A stretch of DNA of 37,139 nucleotides. Origin: a virus. Of this stretch, positions 7,336 to 17,000 are shown piece by piece. Under the pieces are notes generated by a model. It searched no databases, had not been told where the DNA came from, and saw only the letters and a list, made by a program, of their open reading frames with translations. The translations under genes and the position numbers were made by a program. Position 1 is the stretch's first letter; every line of letters starts with the position of its first letter. Where the stretch lies: IMG/VR virus record IMGVR_UViG_3300007346_000083, positions 1 through 37,139 of that record; one strand, written 5' to 3'.

Positions 7336-8355
7336 TTAGAATAGATCTCCATCAAATCCAAAATCATCTCCAGGTTGTATTAATGCATTATCTGCTTGAG
7401 TAATCAATTCAATTGAAGATCCACTCACATGAGTCGTAATAGTTGTTCCATATTGACCTCTAGAAACAACTAAAGTATCTTGACCTATTACATCAGTTCT
7501 ATCTATCTTATCAACTACTCTCATAGTTTCATTATCAATTGTAATATATGAATTTATTGGGACATTTGCAGCTTGCTGTACAGTAATTTCTGTAGTGGAT
7601 TCTGTCATATCAGAATTTAATGTTGTAATTACCAAATCACTATAACTCTTAGTTGCAACTGGAGTAACTGAGTATGTAAGATCTCTTGAAGTTGACTTGG
7701 AATCTCCTGAAACAAGAGAAACAGTTGCTTTTTTGATAATGTCTTTGTTTGCAGAAGAAGTAGGACCAAATAGATATGTCTTTGCACTAAATCTTAACGT
7801 GTAAACAAGTGCCCTTCTCGTAGTATAATCTCCCTCATAATTATCTTCCATATTAATGGAATCTAAAACAATTGACACATCTCTTTTTTCGCCAATAGAT
7901 TTGACCAGATCAATAGTTACATTATACGAAGGTTGAAAATATGGCAAAATTTGTTCAATTATTTGAAGCATATCATCATTTAACTTAGTCATAATACTAA
8001 GTTCAAATTGCATATTATATGGAACAGGCATATATGTTTTCTTCAAATCCGTAGAATCTGTTGAAGATTTTGATATAAATGTCTGCGTTGTCGTAAGTTT
8101 TCTTGTTGGATCATAAGAAAGACCAACAAATTCAAATGACATTCTTGGCAAAGTCATTTGAACTGGAGTATTTAAATCTGGTTGCTGCTCAATTCTTGCA
8201 AGAAACTTTTGAATTGGTCCATAAGAAAGAGGAACCTTGATGACAGAACTTACGTCACCAGAGTCATCAAAGTGCTTAATGTTTATTGCATTAAACAGAG
8301 TTCCAAATCCAATAATTGTCTTTCGGAATATTTCATTATAGTAATATTCGAACAT
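7336..8355 (-). CDS. gp15: Tail completion / sheath stabiliser protein, T4 gp15-like
   Basis: A 339-aa protein; T4 gp15 is 272 aa. The start MFEYYYNEIFRKTIIGFGTL and the segment QIIEQILPYFQPSYN (about residues 127-142) align with T4 gp15, whose equivalent is QIVEQILPYFQPHFN. gp15 caps the tail tube and sheath and connects the tail to the neck. Residues about 243-318 are an extra beta module (TTLNSDMTESTTEITV, then SYITIDNETMRV and TLVVSRGQYGT) that I do not recall in T4 gp15 but that resembles modules in the two giant proteins of this window. The tail after it is short and acidic. Shine-Dalgarno AAGAGG about 6 nt upstream. Confidence 0.94.
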   Translation of the reverse strand: MFEYYYNEIFRKTIIGFGTLFNAINIKHFDDSGDVSSVIKVPLSYGPIQKFLARIEQQPDLNTPVQMTLPRMSFEFVGLSYDPTRKLTTTQTFISKSSTDSTDLKKTYMPVPYNMQFELSIMTKLNDDMLQIIEQILPYFQPSYNVTIDLVKSIGEKRDVSIVLDSINMEDNYEGDYTTRRALVYTLRFSAKTYLFGPTSSANKDIIKKATVSLVSGDSKSTSRDLTYSVTPVATKSYSDLVITTLNSDMTESTTEITVQQAANVPINSYITIDNETMRVVDKIDRTDVIGQDTLVVSRGQYGTTITTHVSGSSIELITQADNALIQPGDDFGFDGDLF

Positions 8356-8369
8356 ATTAACCTCTTAAT

Positions 8370-9782
8370 TTATGGAGTTCCAAATGGATTTTTTTCGCTA
8401 AAATCTAAAATTAAATCTGCCTCAGTTTCAATTTCAAGATTATTTGCAAATTTATCGCCAGTATTTGAATTATTTAGAGACCCAGTATCTGAAAGGTTAT
8501 CTTCATTTATTTTTCTCAAAACATAAGATGCACTAGATTCTAAACCAGTAATTATTTCTCCAACTTTAAAGTTTCCTGTAATATTTGATACTTCTAAAAT
8601 ATTAGTAACAATATTCCAATACTTAACTCTTCCAGTTGTTCCAGAAATACTTCCCGTAATCACTTCATTGAACTTAAATGTTCCAGTTCCACCAGTAGAA
8701 TCGGGGTTGCCAATTGTAATGTCTGGTGCAGATGTATAACCAAGTCCAGCATTAATAATTTGAATACTACTTACAGATCCATTACTTAATACTGCAGTTG
8801 CTGCAGCAGAAACTGTAGATATTCCTGTAAAAATAATTGTAGGTTGGGTAAGATATCCAGATCCAGATTCTGTAACTGTTATTGGACCAATAACTCCATC
8901 ACCAATAGTTGCGGTTGCTTCTGCTCCAGATCCTTCCCCTCCAATAAAAGTAATTTGTGGAGCAGTTGTGTATCCAGATCCTGGATTAGTGATTAAAATC
9001 TTTTGGACCCTTAAGAGATTGGGATCAGATTCGCAAAAATCAACTATACCACTAATCATTTCAGCAACAGCTGTTGCTTTTGTTCCTCCCGATCGTGGAG
9101 AAGAAAACTTAACTTCTGGAGCACTTGTATAACCAGAACCTCTGTTGGTAATTGTTACAAATCTTACTCCACCATTTACGATTGTTGTAGTTGCTTCAGC
9201 AGTTACCCCAGCACCAATCATATTCAAAGTTTGAATATATCCATAATCTTGAATATTATCATCAATAATATCAATATCAGTATCAATAACTTCATCTTCA
9301 TATCTGAAGAGTTCGCAAGATAATTGATAAACGTAATTTTTCTGAAGCTGATAAAATGGTTTTTCATGCTCCACATACTTAATCTCAAATAATCTATCAC
9401 CAAGAGGAAAATAAATTAAATCCCCTTCCTTTGGTCTGGATGTCAATTTCGAATTTGGAATTTTTTTGATAAGATTTTGAATATAATTTTCATATCTTTC
9501 CTTTGAAATCGTAAGAGTTAAATCATCCAACTCTTGAATTCCAAATTTTGAAAGAATTGTTCCTTGTCCAGAATAACCATCATATGATTCTACATATGCT
9601 TCAATTGGAAATGCTGTATTAAATTCAGACTCAACAACTTCTTTTATTACTGTTTTCTCATTTACAAATTGTCTCGGTAAATAGAAAACGTCAATACCAT
9701 ACATTCTAAGAGACTCATTGATTAAGTCTTGGAGCATTCCCTGCTCACTTTTAGAACCGTTTAGTAGAAATGGATTAAGCAT
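8370..9782 (-). CDS. gp14: Neck protein, T4 gp14-like, with four inserted Gly-rich repeats
   Basis: A 470-aa protein; T4 gp14 is 256 aa. Residues 1-175 align with T4 gp14: YVESYDGYSGQGTILSKFG and PKEGDLIYFP followed by RLFEIKYVE. The end ENPFGTP resembles the T4 end around SSPFDND. Between them, residues about 184-361, are four copies of a GSGYTSAP-type repeat (at about 210, 271, 305 and 346), then a GRVKYWNIVTN...GEIITG module near 380-412. gp14 joins gp13 in the head-tail connector, so these extra modules should project from the neck (inference). It follows gene 13 by 4 nt. Shine-Dalgarno is weak. Confidence 0.94.
   Translation of the reverse strand: MLNPFLLNGSKSEQGMLQDLINESLRMYGIDVFYLPRQFVNEKTVIKEVVESEFNTAFPIEAYVESYDGYSGQGTILSKFGIQELDDLTLTISKERYENYIQNLIKKIPNSKLTSRPKEGDLIYFPLGDRLFEIKYVEHEKPFYQLQKNYVYQLSCELFRYEDEVIDTDIDIIDDNIQDYGYIQTLNMIGAGVTAEATTTIVNGGVRFVTITNRGSGYTSAPEVKFSSPRSGGTKATAVAEMISGIVDFCESDPNLLRVQKILITNPGSGYTTAPQITFIGGEGSGAEATATIGDGVIGPITVTESGSGYLTQPTIIFTGISTVSAAATAVLSNGSVSSIQIINAGLGYTSAPDITIGNPDSTGGTGTFKFNEVITGSISGTTGRVKYWNIVTNILEVSNITGNFKVGEIITGLESSASYVLRKINEDNLSDTGSLNNSNTGDKFANNLEIETEADLILDFSEKNPFGTP
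8700..9230 (-). repeat. Four GxGYTSAP-type repeats inside gene 14
   Basis: Each copy codes a pattern of hydrophobic strand, N-x-G-S-G-Y-T-x-x-P, strand, then G-G/S-x-A-x-A-T-A. Spacing varies from about 34 to 61 residues. Copies of the same pattern occur in gp8, the 621-aa protein and both giant proteins. The DNA copies are diverged, unlike the collagen-coding repeats. Confidence 0.85.
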
Positions 9783-9786
9783 AAGT

Positions 9787-10620
9787 TTAACCTATCATAT
9801 CTAAAGGTGGAAGTTCATAAGTCGAAGACATCTTTTCCATTAAAGAATCAATTTCTCTTTGAGCATCTTCAACAAGAGTTCTACCATCCAACTCAACTCC
9901 TCCTGGAAGTTTAAGACCTCTAAATTTATTGGAAATGTTATATCCCCACTGTCTCTTCATAAGTGCAGTCAAATATGGTTTTAGGAAAGAATCATTCCAA
10001 ACTTCACTATAACTAGTTGGGTCCATTATTTGATAACAATCGATAATGAGATAATCTCCAACATTAATAGAATTCCAATCAATATCAAGATACAATCTAT
10101 CTTGTCTCTTATTAAACCTAATTTGCTTATCCGTATTTAATAAAAACTCAATATCTTGAAGTTTTGTTTTTATCATTGAATATGTGAGAAGTTCTAAAGA
10201 ACCCCACTGATAAAAATCATTTAAAAATAATTGGTATTTTACACCAAAAAGATTTCCGGAGATAGTATTTTCACCTTCATATTTGAAAATTTTATTAACT
10301 CCAATTACATTTGTGGGTATTGGTAGATAATTACTATTTTCTTTATAATCAAACTGAGTTGTTATACCATTAATTGTATTATTAACTGAGGTCGTTGTAA
10401 TTCCAACTTTTCCTTTACCCCTATCAATATCTTCTTGAGTTACTTGATACTTTAAATAATTTTGAATGACTCCATCAAAATGCCTTTCATAGAAAAACTG
10501 AAGTGCATCATCAACAAGATCATCAATCTGTTCATCTGCAATGTTGATTTCCAGAACTGGATAACCCAATTTTCGTAGACAATAATCTATTAATTGTTGT
10601 CTTGTGGATGGTTTTGCCAT
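9787..10620 (-). CDS. gp13: Neck / head completion protein, T4 gp13-like
   Basis: A 277-aa protein; T4 gp13 is 309 aa. It begins MAKPSTRQQLIDYCLRKLG and has NIADEQIDDLVDDALQFFYE near residues 25-45, followed by RHFDG, a pattern I recall for gp13 in marine T4-like phages. Its position directly before gene 14, 4 nt apart, supports the call. gp13 and gp14 form the neck ring under the portal after packaging. There is no sign of the inserted modules seen in gp14 and gp15. It lies 6 nt after the 56-aa gene and has no clear Shine-Dalgarno. Confidence 0.9.
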   Translation of the reverse strand: MAKPSTRQQLIDYCLRKLGYPVLEINIADEQIDDLVDDALQFFYERHFDGVIQNYLKYQVTQEDIDRGKGKVGITTTSVNNTINGITTQFDYKENSNYLPIPTNVIGVNKIFKYEGENTISGNLFGVKYQLFLNDFYQWGSLELLTYSMIKTKLQDIEFLLNTDKQIRFNKRQDRLYLDIDWNSINVGDYLIIDCYQIMDPTSYSEVWNDSFLKPYLTALMKRQWGYNISNKFRGLKLPGGVELDGRTLVEDAQREIDSLMEKMSSTYELPPLDMIG

Positions 10621-10626
10621 TAGAAT

Positions 10627-10797
10627 CTATGTAAATTTAGATACGATTTCTTGTTGCTTGAAATATAATTTGACAAATGCTTTTGCAATATGCTTTGCTT
10701 CCTCAATATTTTCTATACTATCTATATCTCTAGCAAGTTTCTCATACTCAAACATTTTACTAAAGTTTTCAAGTTCAACCAAATCCAAATCAATCAT
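10627..10797 (-). CDS. 56-aa helical protein, unknown function
   Basis: A short gene read as ATG at 10797 to TAG at 10627-10629. The protein begins MIDLDLVELENFSKMFEYEK and ends FKQQEIVSKFT. It is charged and predicted helical throughout, with no membrane segment or cysteine. The start overlaps the stop of the 72-aa gene (ATGA), a typical translational coupling, and its stop is 6 nt before gene 13, so it fills the only gap here. I recall similar small proteins in marine T4-like phages but no function. A small chaperone or regulatory partner is possible; this is a guess. Confidence 0.75.
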   Translation of the reverse strand: MIDLDLVELENFSKMFEYEKLARDIDSIENIEEAKHIAKAFVKLYFKQQEIVSKFT

Positions 10798-11012
10798 TTT
10801 AGAGTACTCTTTAATAGACTTTTAATTTCATTAATATCATTTTTTAGAGAATTTAAATCATTTTCAATGTTCTCAATTCTTTTCACCTCACTTTGTTTTA
10901 TATTTCGCATTTTAATATAATTCTCATACTCATTAATGTTAGTATTAATGATTGATTTGGTTTTTTCGTCACGAATTAGATTTTCGTGACCTTCTATTTT
11001 ACTATAGTTCAT
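10794..11012 (-). CDS. 72-aa coiled-coil protein, unknown function
   Basis: Begins [20 protein letters not shown] and ends with a heptad-rich stretch (VKRIENIENDLNSLKNDINE, then IKSLLKSTLK, about residues 43-72) that should form a coiled coil. The N-terminal half (INTNINEYENYIKMRN) is also helical. It shares one base with the stop of the 2786-aa gene (TAATG) and its own stop overlaps the next ATG (ATGA), so three genes are coupled. It resembles, from memory, a conserved short protein of marine T4-like phages of unknown role. Confidence 0.8.
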   Translation of the reverse strand: MNYSKIEGHENLIRDEKTKSIINTNINEYENYIKMRNIKQSEVKRIENIENDLNSLKNDINEIKSLLKSTLK

Positions 11013-14000
11013 TATGCCAATGCAATTACTCTAAGGTCTCTTAATTTTGGTGGATATACTTGAATATTTGAAGAAACAGTTAGTTTAATGGTAAAATATC
11101 TGAATTCTGCCAGATTATCAACACTAAACTCATAATCTTTGAAGTAATTCTCAGTATTTCCATTTCCAAATAGTTCATTATTTGGAACAAATTTATCAGA
11201 TGTTCCATCACTATTGTTAATATCAATCACTTCTCCGGATAAAAGTTTATTTGAATATCCTGGGAATGGATAGTAGATTGGAGTTTCTGTTGGATCCTTC
11301 ATTAGTGCATAGAATGCTCTAATATCAGAATTTCTGTTAATATATGCAGCAATATAAGTTCTTAGTGAAGTTGCAGGAACTTCCAAAGAAATTGGTTTTG
11401 TTATATAGAAGAACGCTGTTGGATCTTTTTCTATAGTAGAAATTCTAGAATCATTTATATAATCTTCAATAGGTCTATTGATTCTATTTGAAACCAAAAT
11501 TGCTCCGACACGATCTAGATCAATTACTGGAGTTAATCTATCATTTTCAGTTGATAAGAATGTTCTAAGTTCTAAAGACTTGCCTGCTGGTTGATTTTGT
11601 AAATAAGTGGTTTCGTTTATTTTGGAGCAGATTAATCTACTTGTGCTCATGTTATTATCAACATTCAAATCAACTCTTTGATATCCTTGATCAACAAAGG
11701 AAGGTTCAACACCACCAATACTTGTAGCAGAAATAGTTCTCAAATCTGAAGCAATATTTGTTTCTGGTAGAATAAAAGTTTCAAGATTTGGTTTAATAAT
11801 TTCGAACTGAATATTACTTGATGCCTTAACAGATAATCCACCAGTAGACTTTGTATCTCTAAAGTATAATGGTTTAAGTGTAGTATCTGATCTTACAGTA
11901 TCGATGTAGATTGTGTAATAGTCTAATCCAATTGGATCAAGAACAGAAGCGTCTTGAAGATTGTGAGTTGTATTAATTCTGGTAAGTGAAACTCCATTCA
12001 ATTCATACTTATAAACATCTGATCCTTCAAAGTGTGAGGAAATAACTCTTAATGTTTCAGTATCACTACTAATAATATCACGAGTAATGCCAGTTATCTG
12101 ATTTCCAGAAATTCCAGTATATTTAATAATTTCTTTATCAATCAATATAAATCCAGGATTTGTTATTGAAACTGGAGCACCTTCAAAAGTTGCAAATATT
12201 GAAGTATCGGAAAGAGTAATTCCTGATAAACTAGTATCATTTGGTGAAATGTTTTCAATCAAAGTTACTGGAGAAATATCCGAAACAATATTGGACAATT
12301 CTACAAGATTAACTTCGGAGTGCATGCCATGATTTTGATGATTTACTTTAATGTGCAGACCATCCGTAATTTCTGTAAGTTCAGTAATATTGACTGGATT
12401 TGTTATTCCATTATTTATATTGACGTTAGTCAAAGATTCATTTGTATAAGTTAAAGTATAACCAATTCCAGTTAAGAAATTGCCTTGTACATTATCAATA
12501 ATAAGTTGATTAAAATCTGTTACATCATCTACAGTTAACAATAAGTTTCTACCTAAAGTTTGATCACCTAATTGACTTACTGATAATACATCACCTTTCT
12601 CATATCCAGTTCCAGTTGCCGAGATTGTGGCAGCAATTGCAACTCCATCATTAAAAGTTCCATCTGGAAGGATATTTCTTCCAATAGTAATATCTGCTGT
12701 TGCTAATCTTCCTTCAGAAGAAGAATTTTCTAATGGAACGTTAAAGTATGTGAAAGAAGTTCCATTGGATGGGGTATATCCAATTCCACTATTTGTAATT
12801 GAAACACTTGTAATAGATCCTGTAGCACCAACATAATTTCCTGTAGCACCAGTACCATTTTGAACTATTGTATTACCTAATTTAAATAATGGATCTGAAA
12901 GAGTTTCGGAAATATCAACTTTAATTTTTCTTGAGAAAATTTCTAGAGGATTATTTCTCAATGTTGAGAATTGTTTATTTTTCTTGGTCAAATCTGGATT
13001 GAAGAAACTTGCATTACCTTCAGTTTCAAATACCGCAGAATATAGGGTAAATTTCAGATCTTCAAATTGACTTGGGGTCCAAGTAGAAGCATTTTGGGAT
13101 TTGAATAGAGAACCAATTGTACTAATGTCTGGTTGACTTGCAACAATAGTTCTTCCAGATTCTGGTAAAGATGCTGTAGTTATATCAACTTCACCAAGTC
13201 TCGAAATCCAAACGTAATAATTTGTTGAATCTGATTTAATTACTACAGCGTGTTCAGATTCTCCTTTGAGATAAACTGGAGCATCAAATTGAATTCTTGT
13301 TGCTACAGAAGCATCTTCAGAAATTTCAATGTCTTCAGGATATACAATAACCTGAGAGAATGGATATATTTCCCCAGTTGGAAGACCTAAAGACATTGGT
13401 CTTAATTCAACAATAACTGGAAGAGAATCATCTTTGGATTGGAAGAATATGTCGATTGCTGTTACGAATCTTCCTTCTTTAGCACTAATTGTGAATGATT
13501 GTGCTAATGGATCCAATCCAATTGGTGGAATTAAATCAGTTGATGCGGTATCTTTTGATTCTTTCCACTTTAAAAGGAATGCGCCGGAAGAACCATCTGC
13601 GCCAGAACCATCATCGATTCCGCCGCCACCACCGCCACCGTAGGTGCCACCTCTTCCACCATCTTCCTCTCCACAATTTGGAACTTCTCCATCTGTTCCA
13701 CCAGAACCTGCAAATTTTATACCATTTCCGCCAGGTCCTCCAGTTCTAGATGAACAGTCTTTGTATTTTGGATGTCCACAGTTTCCTCCACCGACTCTAC
13801 CGGCACCTCCTCCATATCCACCTCTATCATCATCATCTCTATCATATCTTCCATCTTCACCTCTTCCTCCACCACCACTATTTTTTCCTCCAAATCCTTT
13901 AGAAGAACTTGATCCACCTACGCCACCTCTGGCAGATATATTTTTACCAAGAATAAAACTTGCCCCACCGTCCCTTGCTTTATTGTCAGAAGTTGCTCCT

Positions 14001-17000
14001 CTTCCACCAGATCCAACAACAACTGTTAGAGTCTCTCCAGGATTTACTGATATCTTTTTGGAACAAACTCCGCCGCCGCCTCCGCCGCCGCCTGGTTTAT
14101 TACTCTTACCATATCCGCCACCACCACCAGCACCAACTCCAGAAGCCTCAATAGAAGTTACTCCCTTTGGAACAGTAAATGTATATGTTCCTGGAACTGT
14201 ATATAACTTAAATTGTTCAATTTTCTTTGATACTGGTTTTGGACCAGGAGATGGTTTTGGACCAGGAGATGGTTTTGGACCAGGAGATGGTTTTGGTACA
14301 GGGGATGGTTTTGGTTCTGGTTTTGGACCAGGAGATGGTTTTGGACCAGGTTTTGGTTTTGGTTCTGGTTTTGGCTCTGGTTTTGGCTTTGGATATGGTT
14401 TTGGTTCTGGTTTTGGTGGGGGAGCAGGAACCTGAACTGCAACTGGTTTTGAAAAATCTGTTGTAGATATGGGCAATGTTTCCGTTAAAGTTCCAACTTC
14501 CTTTATAGTGTCTCTAATTGTTCCAAAAGATTCTTGAGTTGTCTTAATTGTACCTTTTGCAAAAAATGCTGCTTCGGACAAACTATTGAGAAGACCAGGA
14601 ACTGTCGAATTACTCTTAAGACTTGAAAGTCTTATAACCTTAGATCCCGTAGTAAATCTTGGATTTCTTCTAATACCTGGATCTGGAATATAAAGAGATG
14701 CAATTAATGTTCCAACGTTATCAGTAATAAGTCTTACTGGTTTTACTTTTGCAGTTGCACCACTAGATGATCCAATTAGAATCATTCCAGAAGAAACATA
14801 ACCAAAAGATTCTCCAATTGCCTCTTCTGATAAGAGGAAAGTATCAACATTTAAAAACTCAGATGCTTCAGAATAACTTGTTGGAACATTTTGAGTTCTA
14901 TCATATGGATTAAATGTATATGATGCGGTTGGAGAGTCATATCTTCCTTCTCTATGATCTGGTTGGCAAAGTCGGAATTTAATATTTGCACTTGAAAAAC
15001 CATCAAAAGCAGACTTTAAATTGGTAACAGTTTCGCCAACTTGGAAAATGCCAGATATCATTTCCACTTCCAAAAGTTTTGGAACCATAAATTCATCAAC
15101 ATTTTGTCCGTCAAAGAACGCATACATTTGTGTGTATGGTTTTAATTTCTTTGAAACAACTTCTATGTTTCTCGATCTGCAATATGTTGCAATATCAATA
15201 CTTACTACATTATCTCCATATGATACTGGAGTATCTGAGAATGTAATTCTTCTAGTATCACCAATTCTAGTTTTGGAACCTTCTTTGTCTACAGCATAAA
15301 CAACATCTTGATACCATTTTCCATTTTTTTCATATTTTGGACCTCTAGAAACTTCTCTAGGGGTAGATACTGTAGTCCATGAAGTTTCCCAAGCACCAAA
15401 TAAAACTGGAGCCCATCCTGAGTTTGGATCTGGAACCTCATCCAACTCAACATTAATAATTTGAGTTTCTCCACCTTCAACTCCCAAATTAATTGGATCC
15501 AAAACAATAGGATCTAACCAGATATCAGATGCTGGACTAAGACTTGAAACTCCTCCATAGAAAGTAACCAAATATGGAGTTACATTTTCAACTCTTGTTG
15601 CATACTGTTGAATAATTTCTTCAGTCTCCGAATAATCAAGGGTTAAAACCCCCTTTCCAACAGGTCCAACTGATTTTTTAACATTTTCACCAACAATAGA
15701 TTGATTTGACTTGTAATCAAAATCTAAATCATTAAAATTAATATCTCCTCTTGAATTTGTATGTCCAAGAATTAAATCTATGGAGGTGGTATATACAGAA
15801 GGTCTTAATTGAGAATTTTCAACATCAATTGAATTTTTGGCAATAAAGGTGGATTTTTGGGAAGTTAATGTTGTGAAATTATCAACAAAGAATCCTGATT
15901 TAAATCTATCCAACCCATTTGCATCTTTAATAGTAAAACTTGCAGTCTCTTTTTCCAGTAAAGATAGAGTTGTATAATACTCAAGATTTTTAATTCTATC
16001 TTCAAGTTTCTTGATATCTACCATTCGATATCTTTTGTGCTTAGCAAGATTAATTCCTACTTCATCATTGGTGCAGAAATATGCTGGGAGAGTAATTGTT
16101 GCAATATCAAGAGATTCTGAGAGATTTAATGGTGCCTGTGGATTTTCTGCAGGATCGCCAATCATTAATTCAAATTTACCGTCTTTAGATAAAACAATTT
16201 TATCAATTCTTGGCAAATAATATGAAAAATCTAATATGATATCTTCATCGGATGCTAAAATTGGCGTATTTTTATTATCATCATTTACAAAATTATTTGA
16301 TAATGACTCAAATGGAGATCTTTCGCCTTCAGAAACGTTATAAACAGAAACTCTAGGTCTTAAATCTAAAATGTTATAATTTCTTATTCCATCAAAAGAA
16401 GGGATATCGCAATAGTCAAACTGAGAATATGAATCAACTGAGAAGAAACTTCCTTCATCTGCAGAATCGATAGAAGTTGATTCAAAAACAATTTTTAACT
16501 TTTTAAGAGGTTCTCTAGAACTTTCTTTTCTAGTTATTCTACCATAATCATAGAAAGTATTCTTTTGTCCATTATTGAAAATAAAATTGTCAGTAATATC
16601 TCTACAATTTCCCCTATTCAATGCTGAAATTGAAGAGACTATGTTAGATTCTTTAAACTCAACACCTTCCCCATCATTAAAGGATGAAGAATTTAAACTA
16701 ATATAACTTACGGTATTATTGTTGATTCTTTCGACCAAAATGGCAACACAATTACTATCTTGTCCAACTATTTCTTCACCTAAAATTAAGTTTGAAGTAG
16801 TGAAATCAGTTATATTTAATGTAATTGACTGTAGTTGTGGAGTATCACTAGCACTAGATGTTTCAAATACTCCTAAAAGTTTTGTTACATCTGGATATCT
16901 TAAACAAATATCTTCATCTTGAACTCTAGTACCATAAGGATAGTTACCAAACTCTAGACCATCATTGAGAGTGGTTTGCCCTACACCAGAATAATTATAT

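Noticed and set aside
12412-12419. TATAAATA on the minus strand inside the 2786-aa gene
   Set aside because: It lies within a coding region with no start codon of a separate gene nearby. In AT-rich DNA such octamers are expected by chance.
13644-14435. A 263-aa proline- and glycine-rich open frame on the plus strand
   Set aside because: It is the antisense of the Gly-rich and Lys-Pro coding segment. Its composition follows from the repeats, and no plus-strand gene or promoter supports it.
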